The notes beneath the pieces were generated by a model. That model was given only the letters and a program-made list of their open reading frames with translations. It was not told the origin of the DNA and made no database searches. From Phycisphaerales bacterium (lineage in GTDB: Bacteria; Planctomycetota; Phycisphaerae; Sedimentisphaerales; Anaerobacaceae), in NCBI GenBank assembly GCA_003141275.1, contig PLLM01000016.1, forward strand, positions 1-63,696: a stretch of DNA of 63,696 bases. The letters run 5' to 3'. Shown in pieces: positions 25,330 through 34,487 of this stretch (positions are counted from its first letter, which is position 1; every line of letters begins with the position of its first letter). A program made the position numbers and the translations under genes.

Positions 25330-26613
25330 CTAAGTCCTTTCAGAAAAACATAACCTATTAGTAACAGTATCATTACGGGTTTTAACATTACGTTTGGTAT
25401 CAAGTTCATACATCCGGGGCTGTTTTTTAAGAATCGCCTCGGAGCAGCGATAGTCCAGATTGTCCAGGACATTCATAAAATTGATGTAGGCGTCGTACGG
25501 TGAGTCATAATGGTTGAAGTATTTATGCACGTCGCCGTCAGAGAAGTATTTAGTGCACATATAGTAAAAATGGTCGGATGTCTGAAGGTTTCTCCAGTCG
25601 GTGATAATGCCGTCGTCGTCCGTTTGTCCAACCCGGTCCTTGAGCCGATAAAGTTCCGCCAGGGCGTTTTCCTGCATATCATTACCCCGCCAGGCTGAGA
25701 GGTCCCGTTCGATATCCGCCCAGCTTATTGTGTGAGGGACATTGATTGAGTCAACTGCGCTGTAGGCCTTTACCGCTTCTGAGGGGGTTTTGAAGTCGTT
25801 GTCCGGGTGCTTGAGAATTTCCCCCGGCAGATGACGCATAAATTCGAATATGCCGGTATCCTCCCACTGATGTTCGCCAAAGGTTTCGTAATCCATAAAG
25901 AGGTTGGCGACGTAGCCGCAGCCGTTGATATTGTTAATCCAGCCCGCGAATTTGTCGGCGGTGAGCGGCCAGTCACGCCAGTCGCGGTTGGAGAACCGAA
26001 AGGCGATGTCGTCGCTGAGCCGGTAATTTTTGAGAAGCAGTTTCAAGCGGGTCGAATTCACCGGGCGATAGACAAAATTCGGGCTTTTGTAACCGAGGAT
26101 GTGGTCCGCACCTTCGGTTATTATCGCGTCGAAACCGCCTATTTGCTCAATAATCGGCGGCAGACTGTTGTTGTAAATAAGTTCGGTGTTTCTGAAGACG
26201 CGAGGCGTCTGGCCAAAGAGTCGCTTGATAGTCCGCCTGTGGGCTTTTATCTGCTCAATGAATTCTTCTTTTGAGTATAGAAAGCCCAAACTGTGGTAAT
26301 AAGTTTCGCCGAGAAATTCTACGCAGCCGGTATCGGCCAGTTGCTTAAATGTGGTCAATACCTCCGGCGCGAATTTTTCGAGCTGCTCAAGCAGAACGCC
26401 GGTAATACTATAGGATATTTTAAATTTTCCCCTGTGTTTGTGAATAAGCTCCAGCATCAGACGATTTGTGGGAAGGTAGCATTTGTTGGCCACTTTCCTG
26501 CATATTTCGGCGTTCTTATGGTCGTCGAAGTAGTTATCGCCGTGATCGAAAACGGTATAATGCCGCAGCCTGTTGGGCTGATGCACCTGGAAGTAGAAAC
26601 ATACCGAAGCCAT
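25330..26613 (-). CDS. GH57 alpha-amylase-like enzyme
   Basis: A 427-residue cytoplasmic GH57 protein acting on alpha-glucans (amylase or 4-alpha-glucanotransferase type). Landmarks: VCFYFQVHQPNRL at the N-terminus, EFLGETYYHSLGF near residue 100 and RNTELIYNN near residue 145 carrying the nucleophile Glu, then FMDYETFGEHQW with the catalytic Asp. AAGGAGG precedes ATG 26613, which begins 3 bases after the GT4 stop; CBM48 starts 2 bases after its own stop, so translation is coupled. It probably trims or remodels glycogen made by the GT4 enzyme. Confidence 0.9.
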   Translation of the reverse strand: MASVCFYFQVHQPNRLRHYTVFDHGDNYFDDHKNAEICRKVANKCYLPTNRLMLELIHKHRGKFKISYSITGVLLEQLEKFAPEVLTTFKQLADTGCVEFLGETYYHSLGFLYSKEEFIEQIKAHRRTIKRLFGQTPRVFRNTELIYNNSLPPIIEQIGGFDAIITEGADHILGYKSPNFVYRPVNSTRLKLLLKNYRLSDDIAFRFSNRDWRDWPLTADKFAGWINNINGCGYVANLFMDYETFGEHQWEDTGIFEFMRHLPGEILKHPDNDFKTPSEAVKAYSAVDSINVPHTISWADIERDLSAWRGNDMQENALAELYRLKDRVGQTDDDGIITDWRNLQTSDHFYYMCTKYFSDGDVHKYFNHYDSPYDAYINFMNVLDNLDYRCSEAILKKQPRMYELDTKRNVKTRNDTVTNRLCFSERT

Positions 26614-26616
26614 TGG

Positions 26617-27909
26617 TTAATCCTCCTTACCTTTCGCCTGGTCGATTACTTCATCGTAAATTTTAGCTACTTTCTTTGCGGAGTCCTCCCATGTGAATTT
26701 GTGTGCCTCATGAAAGCCGTTTGTGCGGAGCGTTTTTTGAAGTGGAGGTCGCTTGAGAACAGCTATCATTTTATTTGCCATTTCGTTTATGTCCCAGAAA
26801 TCGACCTTCAGCGCGTGTGTTACCACTTCAGCGACGCCGCTTTGTTTACTCATCAGGACCGGGACGTTTCGGTTCATCGCTTCGAGAGAAGAAATTCCAA
26901 ATGGCTCGGAAACAGAGGGCATTACATAAAGGTCTGCCATTTTGTATGCTCTATCCACGTCTTCGCCATTCAAAAAGCCGGTGAAGAGGACTTTGTTGCC
27001 GATACCCATAGAGGCCGCAAGCTCGATGGTTCTGTGCATCATATCGCCATCTCCGGCCATAACGAATTTGACATTATCAATCTCATCGAGAACTTTTTTT
27101 GCGGCGGCAAGGAAATACTCAGGACCTTTTTGCATTGTGATTCGCCCGAGAAACAGAACGATTTTGTCTTTTTTTTCCGGAGGGATATGACAGACACCGT
27201 CGCCGTTGTGCTCAACAGCGTTGTAAACTACTTCAACTTTAGCCGGTGGAACGCCGTAATGTTTTACTATTGTTTCTTTGGTTAAATTGCTTACGGCGAT
27301 TACTTTGGCCGCAGCGTGCATACCCGTTCGTTCAATGTCGTAAACGGCCTGATTGACGTGTTCGCCGCTTCGGTCAAACTCGGTTGAGTGAACGTGGACG
27401 ATTAAGGGTTTATGGCTTTGCCACGAAACCGCCTCGCCTGCCGGATATGTCATCCAGTCGTGAGCATGGACCACGTCGAAGTTTTCGGATGCGGCGACAC
27501 AAGTAGCTTTCTCGGCGTAGCGAATAACTGATGAGAGCATATCGCCGTCGTAGTTGTCCGGAATAGATATAGATATATTGAACGGGTTGACGCCGTTCTG
27601 CACTGTCTTTTGTTTAGATGCCAGGTTGGAGATTTGTTCTCGATGCGAGCTGGCGGTGGCGTACGGTCTCAATGTCGAAGAAATCGTACGAAACCTGACA
27701 TTTGTGAATCGGCCCGGCATTGTGGCTTCAAATTCTTCGGTCCCAAGCATTTTAACAGAACCGACCGGAGGGGTTATATCCGCTCTGGGCAGAACAAACG
27801 TAACTTTTATGCCCAGCTTGTCCATCGCCTTTGTCAGGCCGTAACAAGCCGTTCCCAACCCGCCGCTGATAAAGGGGGGGAACTCCCATCCTAGCATAAA
27901 AGTTCTCAT
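26617..27909 (-). CDS. GT4/GT5-type glycosyltransferase, glycogen-synthase-like
   Basis: A 430-residue GT-B glycosyltransferase. N-terminal MLGWEFPPFISGGLGTACYGLTKAM is the donor-site glycine motif shared by GT4/GT5 starch and glycogen synthases; HAHDWMTYPAG and, in the C-terminal half, LFLGRITMQKGPEYFLAA and MPSVSEPFGISSLEAM with the E-x7-E motif follow. Location in front of GH57 and CBM48 genes supports a glucan-synthesising role, as in the GT4-GH57 pairs of other bacteria. The exact acceptor and donor (UDP- or ADP-glucose) cannot be read. ATG 27909 follows AGGAAAG. Confidence 0.85.
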   Translation of the reverse strand: MRTFMLGWEFPPFISGGLGTACYGLTKAMDKLGIKVTFVLPRADITPPVGSVKMLGTEEFEATMPGRFTNVRFRTISSTLRPYATASSHREQISNLASKQKTVQNGVNPFNISISIPDNYDGDMLSSVIRYAEKATCVAASENFDVVHAHDWMTYPAGEAVSWQSHKPLIVHVHSTEFDRSGEHVNQAVYDIERTGMHAAAKVIAVSNLTKETIVKHYGVPPAKVEVVYNAVEHNGDGVCHIPPEKKDKIVLFLGRITMQKGPEYFLAAAKKVLDEIDNVKFVMAGDGDMMHRTIELAASMGIGNKVLFTGFLNGEDVDRAYKMADLYVMPSVSEPFGISSLEAMNRNVPVLMSKQSGVAEVVTHALKVDFWDINEMANKMIAVLKRPPLQKTLRTNGFHEAHKFTWEDSAKKVAKIYDEVIDQAKGKED

Positions 27910-27978
27910 TGATGCTTTCCTTTCTGTCCCTGGGCATACATGCCCCTGTTTTTGTTTCTTTATTTTTTATCAATGTGC

Positions 27979-28197
27979 CTACACGACATTCACGGAATAA
28001 CCGGGCTGCTGCCTGGGCATTTTTTGCAGCCACTGCCCATTGCAGTTTTTATCACTGCACCTGAACCATACAAAAATTGTGCCACTTTCACATGTCCTTT
28101 CGGACTCGGTCATTTTGCCCCCACATTCCGGACACAACTGGTGGTTCTGGGCCCGCATAATTCTTGACAACAGCCCGGTATTATTTTGGGTTTCCAT
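27979..28197 (-). CDS. Small zinc-ribbon protein
   Basis: A 72-residue protein with CPECGG at about residue 22 and a second Cys pair (CSDKNC) at about 48, suggesting a single zinc ribbon. An upstream in-frame ATG at 28212 is possible, but GGGGATGA is well placed for the ATG at 28197. The 23-base near-palindrome at 28297-28319 lies about 100 bases upstream, at a similar distance as in the PEP-CTERM-like gene at 43807. Function unknown. Confidence 0.6.
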   Translation of the reverse strand: METQNNTGLLSRIMRAQNHQLCPECGGKMTESERTCESGTIFVWFRCSDKNCNGQWLQKMPRQQPGYSVNVV

Positions 28198-28296
28198 AAT
28201 CGTCATCCCCATTAATCGATGAGATCGTAAATTATTTGAATATTACCGGCTAAAATTTACCAACGTTGAAGATTCTACTCTTATGTTCATTCGGGG

Positions 28297-28319
28297 GCAT
28301 ATAGGCATATTGCCTAATT
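28297..28319. promoter_or_regulatory. 23-base near-palindrome shared with 44188-44210
   Basis: GCATATAGGCA-TAT-TGCCTAATT, identical to 44188-44210 except for the three central bases. The core AGGCA/TGCCT is an inverted repeat. Both copies lie upstream of a minus-strand gene in the same orientation (about 100 and 75 bases before the start codons), as expected of a transcription-factor site. Confidence 0.5.
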
Positions 28320-28406
28320 ATGGCATCGAAATTGCTCACTTTTTGTGATGGTATCTAACATCTTATTTTGCCTTGTGTTATGACACGTAAATACCGTCGT
28401 ATTGCT

Positions 28407-28550
28407 TTAAATATTCCATTTGTTCTGAATTTGTTCAATATATTCCATCAAAGCCGCCGCATTGTTGAAAATTTTGTCTTTGCGGGCAACTGCAAATAAG
28501 GGAAATACTTAACTGGCGGGCCGCAATTACTCAGCACAAGCGCATCTGTC
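28407..28550 (-). pseudogene. Possible relic of an unidentified gene
   Basis: On the minus strand a 30-odd-codon stretch ending at 28407 reads like protein (RKDKIFNNAAALMEYIEQIQ, then NKWNI and stop) but has an in-frame stop just upstream and no start. A coding-like stretch in another frame precedes it (DALVLSNCGPPVK). The two would join after a single-base change. I do not recognise the family. Confidence 0.3.
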
Positions 28551-28590
28551 GAGTCCGCGGAAAGTATTAGGAACGTGATTTGCCCGAATG

Positions 28591-29244
28591 TTACGGTTCC
28601 GGCTGGGTCAAACCTTCCTGAACCGCGTATTTTGTAAGCTGGGCGATGTTATCTATCTTGAGCTTGTTCATAAGATTGAGGCGGTGGACTTCGACGGTTT
28701 TTGCGCTGATGTGAAGGCGTTTGGCAATTTGCTTGGTGGCTTTGCCTTCCGTTAAAAGCTGAAGGACTTCCCGTTCTCTCTGGGAGAGTATTGAAAAGGC
28801 GGAATTTTTGGCATTAGCGGGCTGTCGCATATAGTTATCGACGACGACGTCTGATATGGCGGGGCTGATATAGGTTTTATTGTTCATCACCTGCCGGATG
28901 GCGTTGACCAGCTCGTCAAACTCGCAATCCTTTAGCAGATAACCGGAGGCGCCTGCCTTGAACATTTCGATGATGAAATTCTTGCTCGAATGCATCGACA
29001 GGGCGATGACCTTGACTTTGGGGTTCTCTTTGACAATCTGGCGCGTCGCCTCGATGCCGTTGAGGTCCGGCATACCGATGTCCATTATTATGATATTTGG
29101 AGAAAACTCTTTGGCAAGCTCAACGGTAGTCCGGCCGTCTTTGGCCTGGGCGACCACTTCCATATCTTTCTCATTTTGAAGAGATTTGCTGAGGCCATGC
29201 CGCAACATCGCATGGTCATCGGCCAATATTATTTTGATGCTCAT
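28591..29244 (-). CDS. NarL/FixJ-family response regulator
   Basis: A 217-residue regulator: receiver domain at residues 1-120 (ILADDHAMLRHGL, phospho-acceptor Asp in NIIIMDIGMPD, Lys in YLLKD) and a LuxR-type helix-turn-helix at about 150-210 (LSQREREVLQLLTEGKATKQIAKRL, SAKTVEVHRLNLMNKL). It is encoded 26 bases after a hybrid kinase of the HisKA_3 class, which normally phosphorylates exactly this type of regulator, so the two form a cognate pair. Target genes are unknown; the surrounding glycogen genes are candidates only by proximity. Confidence 0.94.
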   Translation of the reverse strand: MSIKIILADDHAMLRHGLSKSLQNEKDMEVVAQAKDGRTTVELAKEFSPNIIIMDIGMPDLNGIEATRQIVKENPKVKVIALSMHSSKNFIIEMFKAGASGYLLKDCEFDELVNAIRQVMNNKTYISPAISDVVVDNYMRQPANAKNSAFSILSQREREVLQLLTEGKATKQIAKRLHISAKTVEVHRLNLMNKLKIDNIAQLTKYAVQEGLTQPEP

Positions 29245-29270
29245 AATGGTAGTCCCCTTTCATCAGGATT

Positions 29271-32200
29271 TTACCCTATTTTCAAAGGCGCCGTCAAGGT
29301 TGAATGCGTCCCTTTGCCTCGTTTCGATTCGATTTCGAGCTTGCCTCCTATGTGCTTGAGTCGTTCGCGAACGCTAAACAATCCAAGTCCCGTCGTTTTT
29401 TCCTTTAGCAGAGACACATCAAAACCTCTGCCGTCATCCTCTATGGTTACCTGTATATCGTTATTGTCCCTTACAAGAACGATCTTGACCAGTTTTGCTT
29501 TTGCGTGTTTTGCGATATTTATCAGCATTTCGCGGATAGAACGATACAACAGCACTTTCACCGGGTCGGCCAACGGTTTGGGTTGGTCGCTGTTGCGGAA
29601 AGAGTATTCCAGCTTATGCTCCTGGCAGAACCGTTCAAGCAACTCTTCTATCGCGATTTCGAATCCGAGGGTGTAAAGCGTTGGCGGACTGAGGTCAAAT
29701 GTCAGGGTTCTCGTCTGCTTGACCGCCTCGCTGATGTTATCGCTGATATTTTTCAGGGATTCGGCAATTTGCGGCGGGGCAGATTTTTGCAGTGTTCCCA
29801 GCTCTCTTTTCGAGAAAGCCAGTATCGGGCCAAGTGAATCGTGCAGGGCCGTGGCGATTTCGTGTCGTTCACGTTCCTCGGTCAAGAGAAGTTCCGCGGT
29901 AAGCAGACGCAGTTGCTTCTGGTCGGAGATGATTCTTTCCTGGGCGAGTTTGCGTTCGGTAATATCACGGAAGACAATTTGCGCAGCCGGCCTGTTCTCA
30001 TAGACAAGCGGTGTGGCCGCCACTTCCACATCAATAGCGGTTCTGTCAACACGCATAAATATATTTTCCCGCAGCGGCAGGGCTTTTCGCTTTCTGCGGA
30101 GAAATTCCAGCTGTCTGTGCGTACGTTTCCTGTACTCAGGGTAAACGAAATCAAGAATCGGTTTTCCGATAAGCTCCGCAGAATTTTTGGCGCCGAGCAA
30201 TCTGGTCGCGGCGGTGTTCATAAACACTATTTTGTCGTCTCTTTCGACGCCAATGCCCTCAGGGGAAAGCTCTACGAGCTGACGATAACGCTCCTCGCTT
30301 TCCCGAAGCTCGGTTTCAATATCGAATCTGTGGACGGCCTCTCCGATAAGCATCACTATATTCTCTATAAATTCCACTGTTTGGACCGGTGTTTTGTCTT
30401 CCTGCTTGTCGGCAAGGTGAATCGCACCGAGCACTTTATCCCTGTAACAAATCGGGACAACGGCCAAAGATGCAAAGCCGTATCGCATACATACGCCTCG
30501 GTATCGCTTTTTGCCTTTTCCCGTGAGAGAGTCAACGAACTTAAAAGTGTTGCCGCTGTGGAAAGACCCCCTGGGCGTAAGAAGAGGCGCATCCTGTCGT
30601 TCGGGCGATTGTGTGATAGCGCGGATACAGATACAGGCGTCTGTTTTCAGGCAGAGCTTGTTCTCTGTCTCCACAAATTCGTCGCTAAAGCCAATATGGG
30701 ATTCGTATGGTATGAGGCCGTCTGAATTGGTGATACGGACACCCACGCATTGACAGCCGCTCCAGTCGTGTATCGCCCTGACTACCGAATCGAGATATTC
30801 TTTTCTCGAGGTCTTCTGCGCAAAAAGCTCAAGCAGGACATTCGTAAACCGGTTGCGGTTTTCCATTCTATTATGTTCGGTAACGTCACGGGCGGCAGCA
30901 AAGACACCCTGTATCTGCCCTGCTTCGTTTTTATAAAGCGTGGCGTTGTACAGGACGTCTGTTGTATGCCCCGATGTATGCCGGATGGTGAGCGGATAAT
31001 CCTTAACCATACCTTCCGTAAGCACTTTTTTGTAACCGTCCTTTGCTTTTTGGGGTTCCGTAAAGTAATCCGAGAAATCGCTGCCTATCAGGCCTTCGCG
31101 GGAAAGCCCCGTCACCAGCTCGGTTGCCCTGTTGATATCGGTAATCTTCCCTTCCGGGCTGATTGTAACAAAGGGGTCAAGAGATGCTTCGAGAAGACCG
31201 CGTGCATACAGTGACGTGGAACGGAATGCCTCTTCTGCCTTGACCCGCTGCACAATCTGTTTTTGCAGCTCCAGCACCATTTCGCCAAGCTCGGCGGTTC
31301 GCTCTTTGACGCGTGTATCAAGCTCATCGTGGGCTTTGCGAAGCGCCTCCTCGGCTTGCTTGATATCGTTGACATCTGTGTTGGTCCCGAACCACTGGAC
31401 GACGCGGCCTTGCGAGTCCTTCAGCGGTACGCCGCGAGTCAGAAACTGGCGGAATCGCCCGTCCGCCCGGCGAAGCGGAAACTCCATCTCGAATAGCTTG
31501 CCTTGGGCAATCGAAGCTTTCCATTGCTCCAAAACTTTCGGCAGCAAGACCGGGTCGTGCACGCTCTGCCAGCCCCAGCCTTCCATTTGTTCGGGGGTAG
31601 TGCCAGTGTAATCGTACCATTGCTGGTTATACCAGAAAATATGGCCGTCTGGCCTGGCGGTCCACGCCAGTTGCTGCATTGCGTTAGCCATCGTGCGGAA
31701 ACGCTCTTCGCTCTCGCGGAGCCCCTCCTCGGCCCGTGCGCGGTCCGTGATGTCGCGGATGTTACACTGGATTACTTTCGTATGATCTACCGTGTATACG
31801 TTACTAACAAATTCCACCGCTATACGACGTCCGTCTTTTGTTTCGAGCGGCATGTTTTCGTAGCGTACGTATCCCCTGGTTTGTAATTTCAGGAACGCTT
31901 CTTTTGATGCCGCAATATCTTTGAAAAGACCGACCTCCCAGAGCTTCTTATCTAAAAACTCCTTGTGAGAATAACCCAATACATCTTCTATGAATGGATT
32001 AACGTCAACTATCTGCCCGGAGTCCGCATCAAGGATTAGTATCCCGTCACGGGACGCCTCAAAAAGCCGGCGATAACGAAGTTCAGAAACCAGCATCGCT
32101 TCCTCGGCCTTTTTTCGCTCGATGGAATAACGAATGACACGGGTTATGGTTCGTCCGTCGGTCTGGCCTTTTACGAGGTAATCCTGAACGCCTGTTCGCA

Positions 32201-32507
32201 CGGCTTCGACGCCCGTATTCTCGTCATCGACCCCGGTAAGCACTACAATCGGCAAATCAGGAGAGATGCTCCTGACCTCTCGAACGGTATCAAGGCCGGA
32301 GCTGTCGGGTAAGGTCAAATCCAGCAGCACCGCGTCGGGATGATTGTTTTTAAGATGTTCTTTGGCCTCGTTCAGCGATTGAACCGCGCTGATGGAAATA
32401 TTTTTGACGCCGCTTGACAAAATATTTTCCTGCAACAGCACAGCATCGGAAGCACTGTCTTCCACAAGCAGTATCTGCAGGGGTTTTATCGATTTTGTGT
32501 TTTTCAT
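29271..32507 (-). CDS. Multi-PAS/GAF sensor histidine kinase with N-terminal receiver (HisKA_3)
   Basis: A 1078-residue soluble kinase with no transmembrane segment. Order of domains: receiver (about 10-130; phospho-acceptor Asp in AVLLDLTLPDSSG), PAS (about 143-262), PAS (about 268-390), a short coiled coil, PAS (about 432-552), GAF-like (about 560-735), PAS (about 740-865), HisKA_3 (His in IATALHDSLGP, about 890) and HATPase (DDGRGFD, GLGLFSVRERL). It senses cytoplasmic signals such as redox or small ligands, and passes phosphate to the NarL-type regulator downstream. The N-terminal receiver is probably fed by another kinase. It starts 4 bases after the single-domain regulator at 32512, forming one operon. 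Confidence 0.93.
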   Translation of the reverse strand: MKNTKSIKPLQILLVEDSASDAVLLQENILSSGVKNISISAVQSLNEAKEHLKNNHPDAVLLDLTLPDSSGLDTVREVRSISPDLPIVVLTGVDDENTGVEAVRTGVQDYLVKGQTDGRTITRVIRYSIERKKAEEAMLVSELRYRRLFEASRDGILILDADSGQIVDVNPFIEDVLGYSHKEFLDKKLWEVGLFKDIAASKEAFLKLQTRGYVRYENMPLETKDGRRIAVEFVSNVYTVDHTKVIQCNIRDITDRARAEEGLRESEERFRTMANAMQQLAWTARPDGHIFWYNQQWYDYTGTTPEQMEGWGWQSVHDPVLLPKVLEQWKASIAQGKLFEMEFPLRRADGRFRQFLTRGVPLKDSQGRVVQWFGTNTDVNDIKQAEEALRKAHDELDTRVKERTAELGEMVLELQKQIVQRVKAEEAFRSTSLYARGLLEASLDPFVTISPEGKITDINRATELVTGLSREGLIGSDFSDYFTEPQKAKDGYKKVLTEGMVKDYPLTIRHTSGHTTDVLYNATLYKNEAGQIQGVFAAARDVTEHNRMENRNRFTNVLLELFAQKTSRKEYLDSVVRAIHDWSGCQCVGVRITNSDGLIPYESHIGFSDEFVETENKLCLKTDACICIRAITQSPERQDAPLLTPRGSFHSGNTFKFVDSLTGKGKKRYRGVCMRYGFASLAVVPICYRDKVLGAIHLADKQEDKTPVQTVEFIENIVMLIGEAVHRFDIETELRESEERYRQLVELSPEGIGVERDDKIVFMNTAATRLLGAKNSAELIGKPILDFVYPEYRKRTHRQLEFLRRKRKALPLRENIFMRVDRTAIDVEVAATPLVYENRPAAQIVFRDITERKLAQERIISDQKQLRLLTAELLLTEERERHEIATALHDSLGPILAFSKRELGTLQKSAPPQIAESLKNISDNISEAVKQTRTLTFDLSPPTLYTLGFEIAIEELLERFCQEHKLEYSFRNSDQPKPLADPVKVLLYRSIREMLINIAKHAKAKLVKIVLVRDNNDIQVTIEDDGRGFDVSLLKEKTTGLGLFSVRERLKHIGGKLEIESKRGKGTHSTLTAPLKIG

Positions 32508-32511
32508 ATTC

Positions 32512-32958
32512 TCAGGTCTTTGGCGGCAGCGTAACGACCGTCAGCCAGAATTGCTCGATGGTCTTGACCACCTCAATAAAATGCGGAAAATCCACTGGCT
32601 TTGTAATGTAGCAGTTCGCGTTCAATTGATATGATTGCAATATATCCTTATCGGAACGAGACGTGGTAAGAACGATAATGGGAATGAGTTTGAGGTTCGG
32701 GTCGTTTTTCAGTTCCGCGAGGACCTCTCGGCCGTCCTTTTTAGGCAGATTGAGGTCGAGCATAATAAGGTCGGGCCTCGTGGCTTTGGCGTATTTACCC
32801 TGCCGTCTTAAAAAACTCATTGCCTCGACGCCGTCTTCGACGTGGTTTAGCCGGTTTGCAACCTTGCCCTCCTTGAGGGCTTCGATTGTCAATGCGGCGT
32901 CGCTGGGACTGTCCTCAACGAGTAATATTTCGATTGGTTTTGCATCAGACAGATTCAT
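32512..32958 (-). CDS. Single-domain response regulator (Rcp1-like)
   Basis: A 148-residue receiver without output domain: [18 protein letters not shown], phospho-acceptor Asp in [14 protein letters not shown], Thr-Ser in VLTTSRSD and Lys in CYITKPVDF. Rcp1-like proteins are usually encoded beside a PAS/GAF or phytochrome-like kinase and pass phosphate between proteins. Such a partner probably existed here: a truncated kinase end lies immediately upstream (33037-33330). It could now be served by, or compete with, the receiver of the downstream hybrid kinase. Confidence 0.92.
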   Translation of the reverse strand: MNLSDAKPIEILLVEDSPSDAALTIEALKEGKVANRLNHVEDGVEAMSFLRRQGKYAKATRPDLIMLDLNLPKKDGREVLAELKNDPNLKLIPIIVLTTSRSDKDILQSYQLNANCYITKPVDFPHFIEVVKTIEQFWLTVVTLPPKT

Positions 32959-33036
32959 CCGGTTAGTTCTCCTTTATCTGTTTTCAATTTGTATAAAAGT
33001 TCGGTCATAGAGTATTATACCTCATTTTAAGGCGTT

Positions 33037-33330
33037 TCAAGCTCCTTCTATATCAGGAACAGTAAAATAGAACGTGGAACCGTGTTCCTGCGTGGATTCG
33101 ACCCATATTTTCCCTCCGTGTCGTTCTACAATTTTCTTGCAGATTGACAGTCCGATACCGGTTCCGGGGTAAGTTTTACGGGTATGCAGCCGCTGGAAAA
33201 TCATAAATATACGCTCGGCGTATTGCGGCTCAATACCGATACCGTTATCGCGGACGGCAAACCGCATAAGAATAATTACCGGCACTGCCAATATCGCGTA
33301 AATATAACGTAAGTAGCTTCTCTTCTCCAT
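33037..33330 (-). pseudogene. Truncated histidine kinase (C-terminal ATPase remnant)
   Basis: Only the end of a HATPase domain is left: [20 protein letters not shown] (G1), [19 protein letters not shown] (G2) and a normal C-terminus [10 protein letters not shown]. The H-box, N-box and all sensor domains are missing, and the first 25 residues (a hydrophobic run) do not fit the family. It cannot be an active kinase. It precedes an Rcp1-like regulator in the order typical of kinase-Rcp1 pairs, so it is best read as the 3' relic of the former partner. Confidence 0.8.
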
Positions 33331-33495
33331 TTGAATAGATTGTCTTTTATCGCGTTAACCGGCTTTACGTCTGGCCCCTGCTGTACGTGGGCTTATAAGA
33401 ACAGCGCTCCGCCTTCGTGCATCATTATACCCTATAAAACAGGGGCAAACAATCGTATTTCCTCTCCTTTGTGACCGTCTTTCAGGATGCTTACT

Positions 33496-33822
33496 TTATA
33501 ATGACTCTTTGTGTGAATTACCCAGGTGCTTGAGGTAGATTTCCCTTGCCCAGTTAAGTTGCGTGACTGCGGCCTTGACAGTCGTGATGAGCAGCGCCTC
33601 GGTTATTTCTTCTTTTGTTACTCCCGCCTCAAGTGCCGCCTTTATATGAGATTCGGTGCAATGCGGGGAGCGAAATGCCGTGGCAAGAGACAGCATCAAT
33701 AATTCGCGGGTCTTTGTGTCGAGCACGCCTCCTTTAGCGACAGCATCTTGGAAATCCTGAAACGGCTGGCCCATTTCAGGGGAGTTTAGAACATACCATG
33801 GCGTTACTTTTTCAGAAATCAT
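33496..33822 (-). CDS. Carboxymuconolactone decarboxylase/AhpD-like protein, first redox Cys replaced
   Basis: About 108 residues of the CMD/AhpD fold (LDTKTRELLMLSLATAFRS, HIKAALEAGVTKEEITEALLI). The family usually carries CxxC followed by a histidine; here the stretch is SPHCTESH, so the first cysteine is serine and a disulphide reductase mechanism is doubtful. I choose ATG 33822, which has TTGGAG just upstream, over the in-frame ATG at 33858. It lies between csrA and the kinase remnant. Function is probably a non-redox CMD enzyme or unknown. Confidence 0.8.
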   Translation of the reverse strand: MISEKVTPWYVLNSPEMGQPFQDFQDAVAKGGVLDTKTRELLMLSLATAFRSPHCTESHIKAALEAGVTKEEITEALLITTVKAAVTQLNWAREIYLKHLGNSHKESL

Positions 33823-33896
33823 TTTCATCTCCAAAGGATTTCTTCCTGTAAGGTTCATATTTGGGCATCCGTGCCCTTTAATCAGCTATATCCCTG

Positions 33897-34130
33897 TTAT
33901 ACTCTTATGGCCATCGCGCAGGCAGACCTGCGATACGAGGGCAGATACTGGCTGCCCCTGCCGTCTCTTTCCCGGCAAATGCGGCCATATACTTCCTTAC
34001 GGTGAACAGGTACGGATTTGGGAGCGTTTATTCCCAGTTGAATCTCATTGTGCCCGATACCGACAACCATAATCTCTATGTTGTCGCCGACCATAATCGA
34101 TTCGTCCTTGCTTCTGCTTAATACCAGCAT
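33897..34130 (-). CDS. csrA: Carbon storage regulator, RNA-binding protein
   Basis: A 77-residue CsrA. The start is ATG 34130 (MLVLSRSKDESIMVGDNIEI), as in all family members; an in-frame ATG 42 bases upstream is not used by homologues. The five beta strands and the VHRKEVYGRI RNA-contact end are intact. The C-terminal tail after residue 55 is longer than usual and not conserved. CsrA represses translation of glycogen genes in E. coli; here it is encoded among glycogen genes, a suggestive location. Confidence 0.93.
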   Translation of the reverse strand: MLVLSRSKDESIMVGDNIEIMVVGIGHNEIQLGINAPKSVPVHRKEVYGRICRERDGRGSQYLPSYRRSACAMAIRV

Positions 34131-34487
34131 TTTAAGCCCCTTTAACGAGGTCGATATACTCTTTATAGCCATCCCTTACCTGCCGCTGCTTCTTAATTTA
34201 CGGGCGTGGCAGCGAAACGTCGCGTGTCGCTGCCACGTCCTGCGTTGGAGGAAGGTTATTTGAATTCCTTTTTCGTATTTTAGAGAGCCAAAACAAGCAG
34301 CCAAAACCATCTTGTACAAATATAAGGATACGTTTAAATTGTTTTTTGTAAATCAGGGGAATGCTTAATTGATACTTCGCAATCGCTTAGTCCAGAGCGG
34401 ACTCCAAAGCAGCCGATATACAATACAATATGAAGTGAAGCGTAGAATAAGCAAAGAACTTAGGGTATGATGGACAAGAGGTCGAAA
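34131..34487. other. Divergent intergenic region csrA / GH57
   Basis: About 350 bases between two divergent genes, rich in A/T near 34320-34350. Promoters in both directions are expected; I could not pick a convincing pair. The frame that covers 34365-35336 on the minus strand is antisense to GH57 and not a gene. Confidence 0.45.

Larger units (their letters stand above)
28198..28590. other. Intergenic region with palindrome and gene relic
   Basis: About 390 bases. It contains the shared near-palindrome (28297-28319) close to 28198 and a coding-like relic on the minus strand (28407 to about 28550). Nothing else is supported. Confidence 0.5.

Noticed and set aside
26293-27285. Long open frame on the plus strand (330 codons)
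   Set aside because: It is antisense to the GH57 and GT4 genes, whose domain motifs are unmistakable; the antisense translation shows no family pattern.
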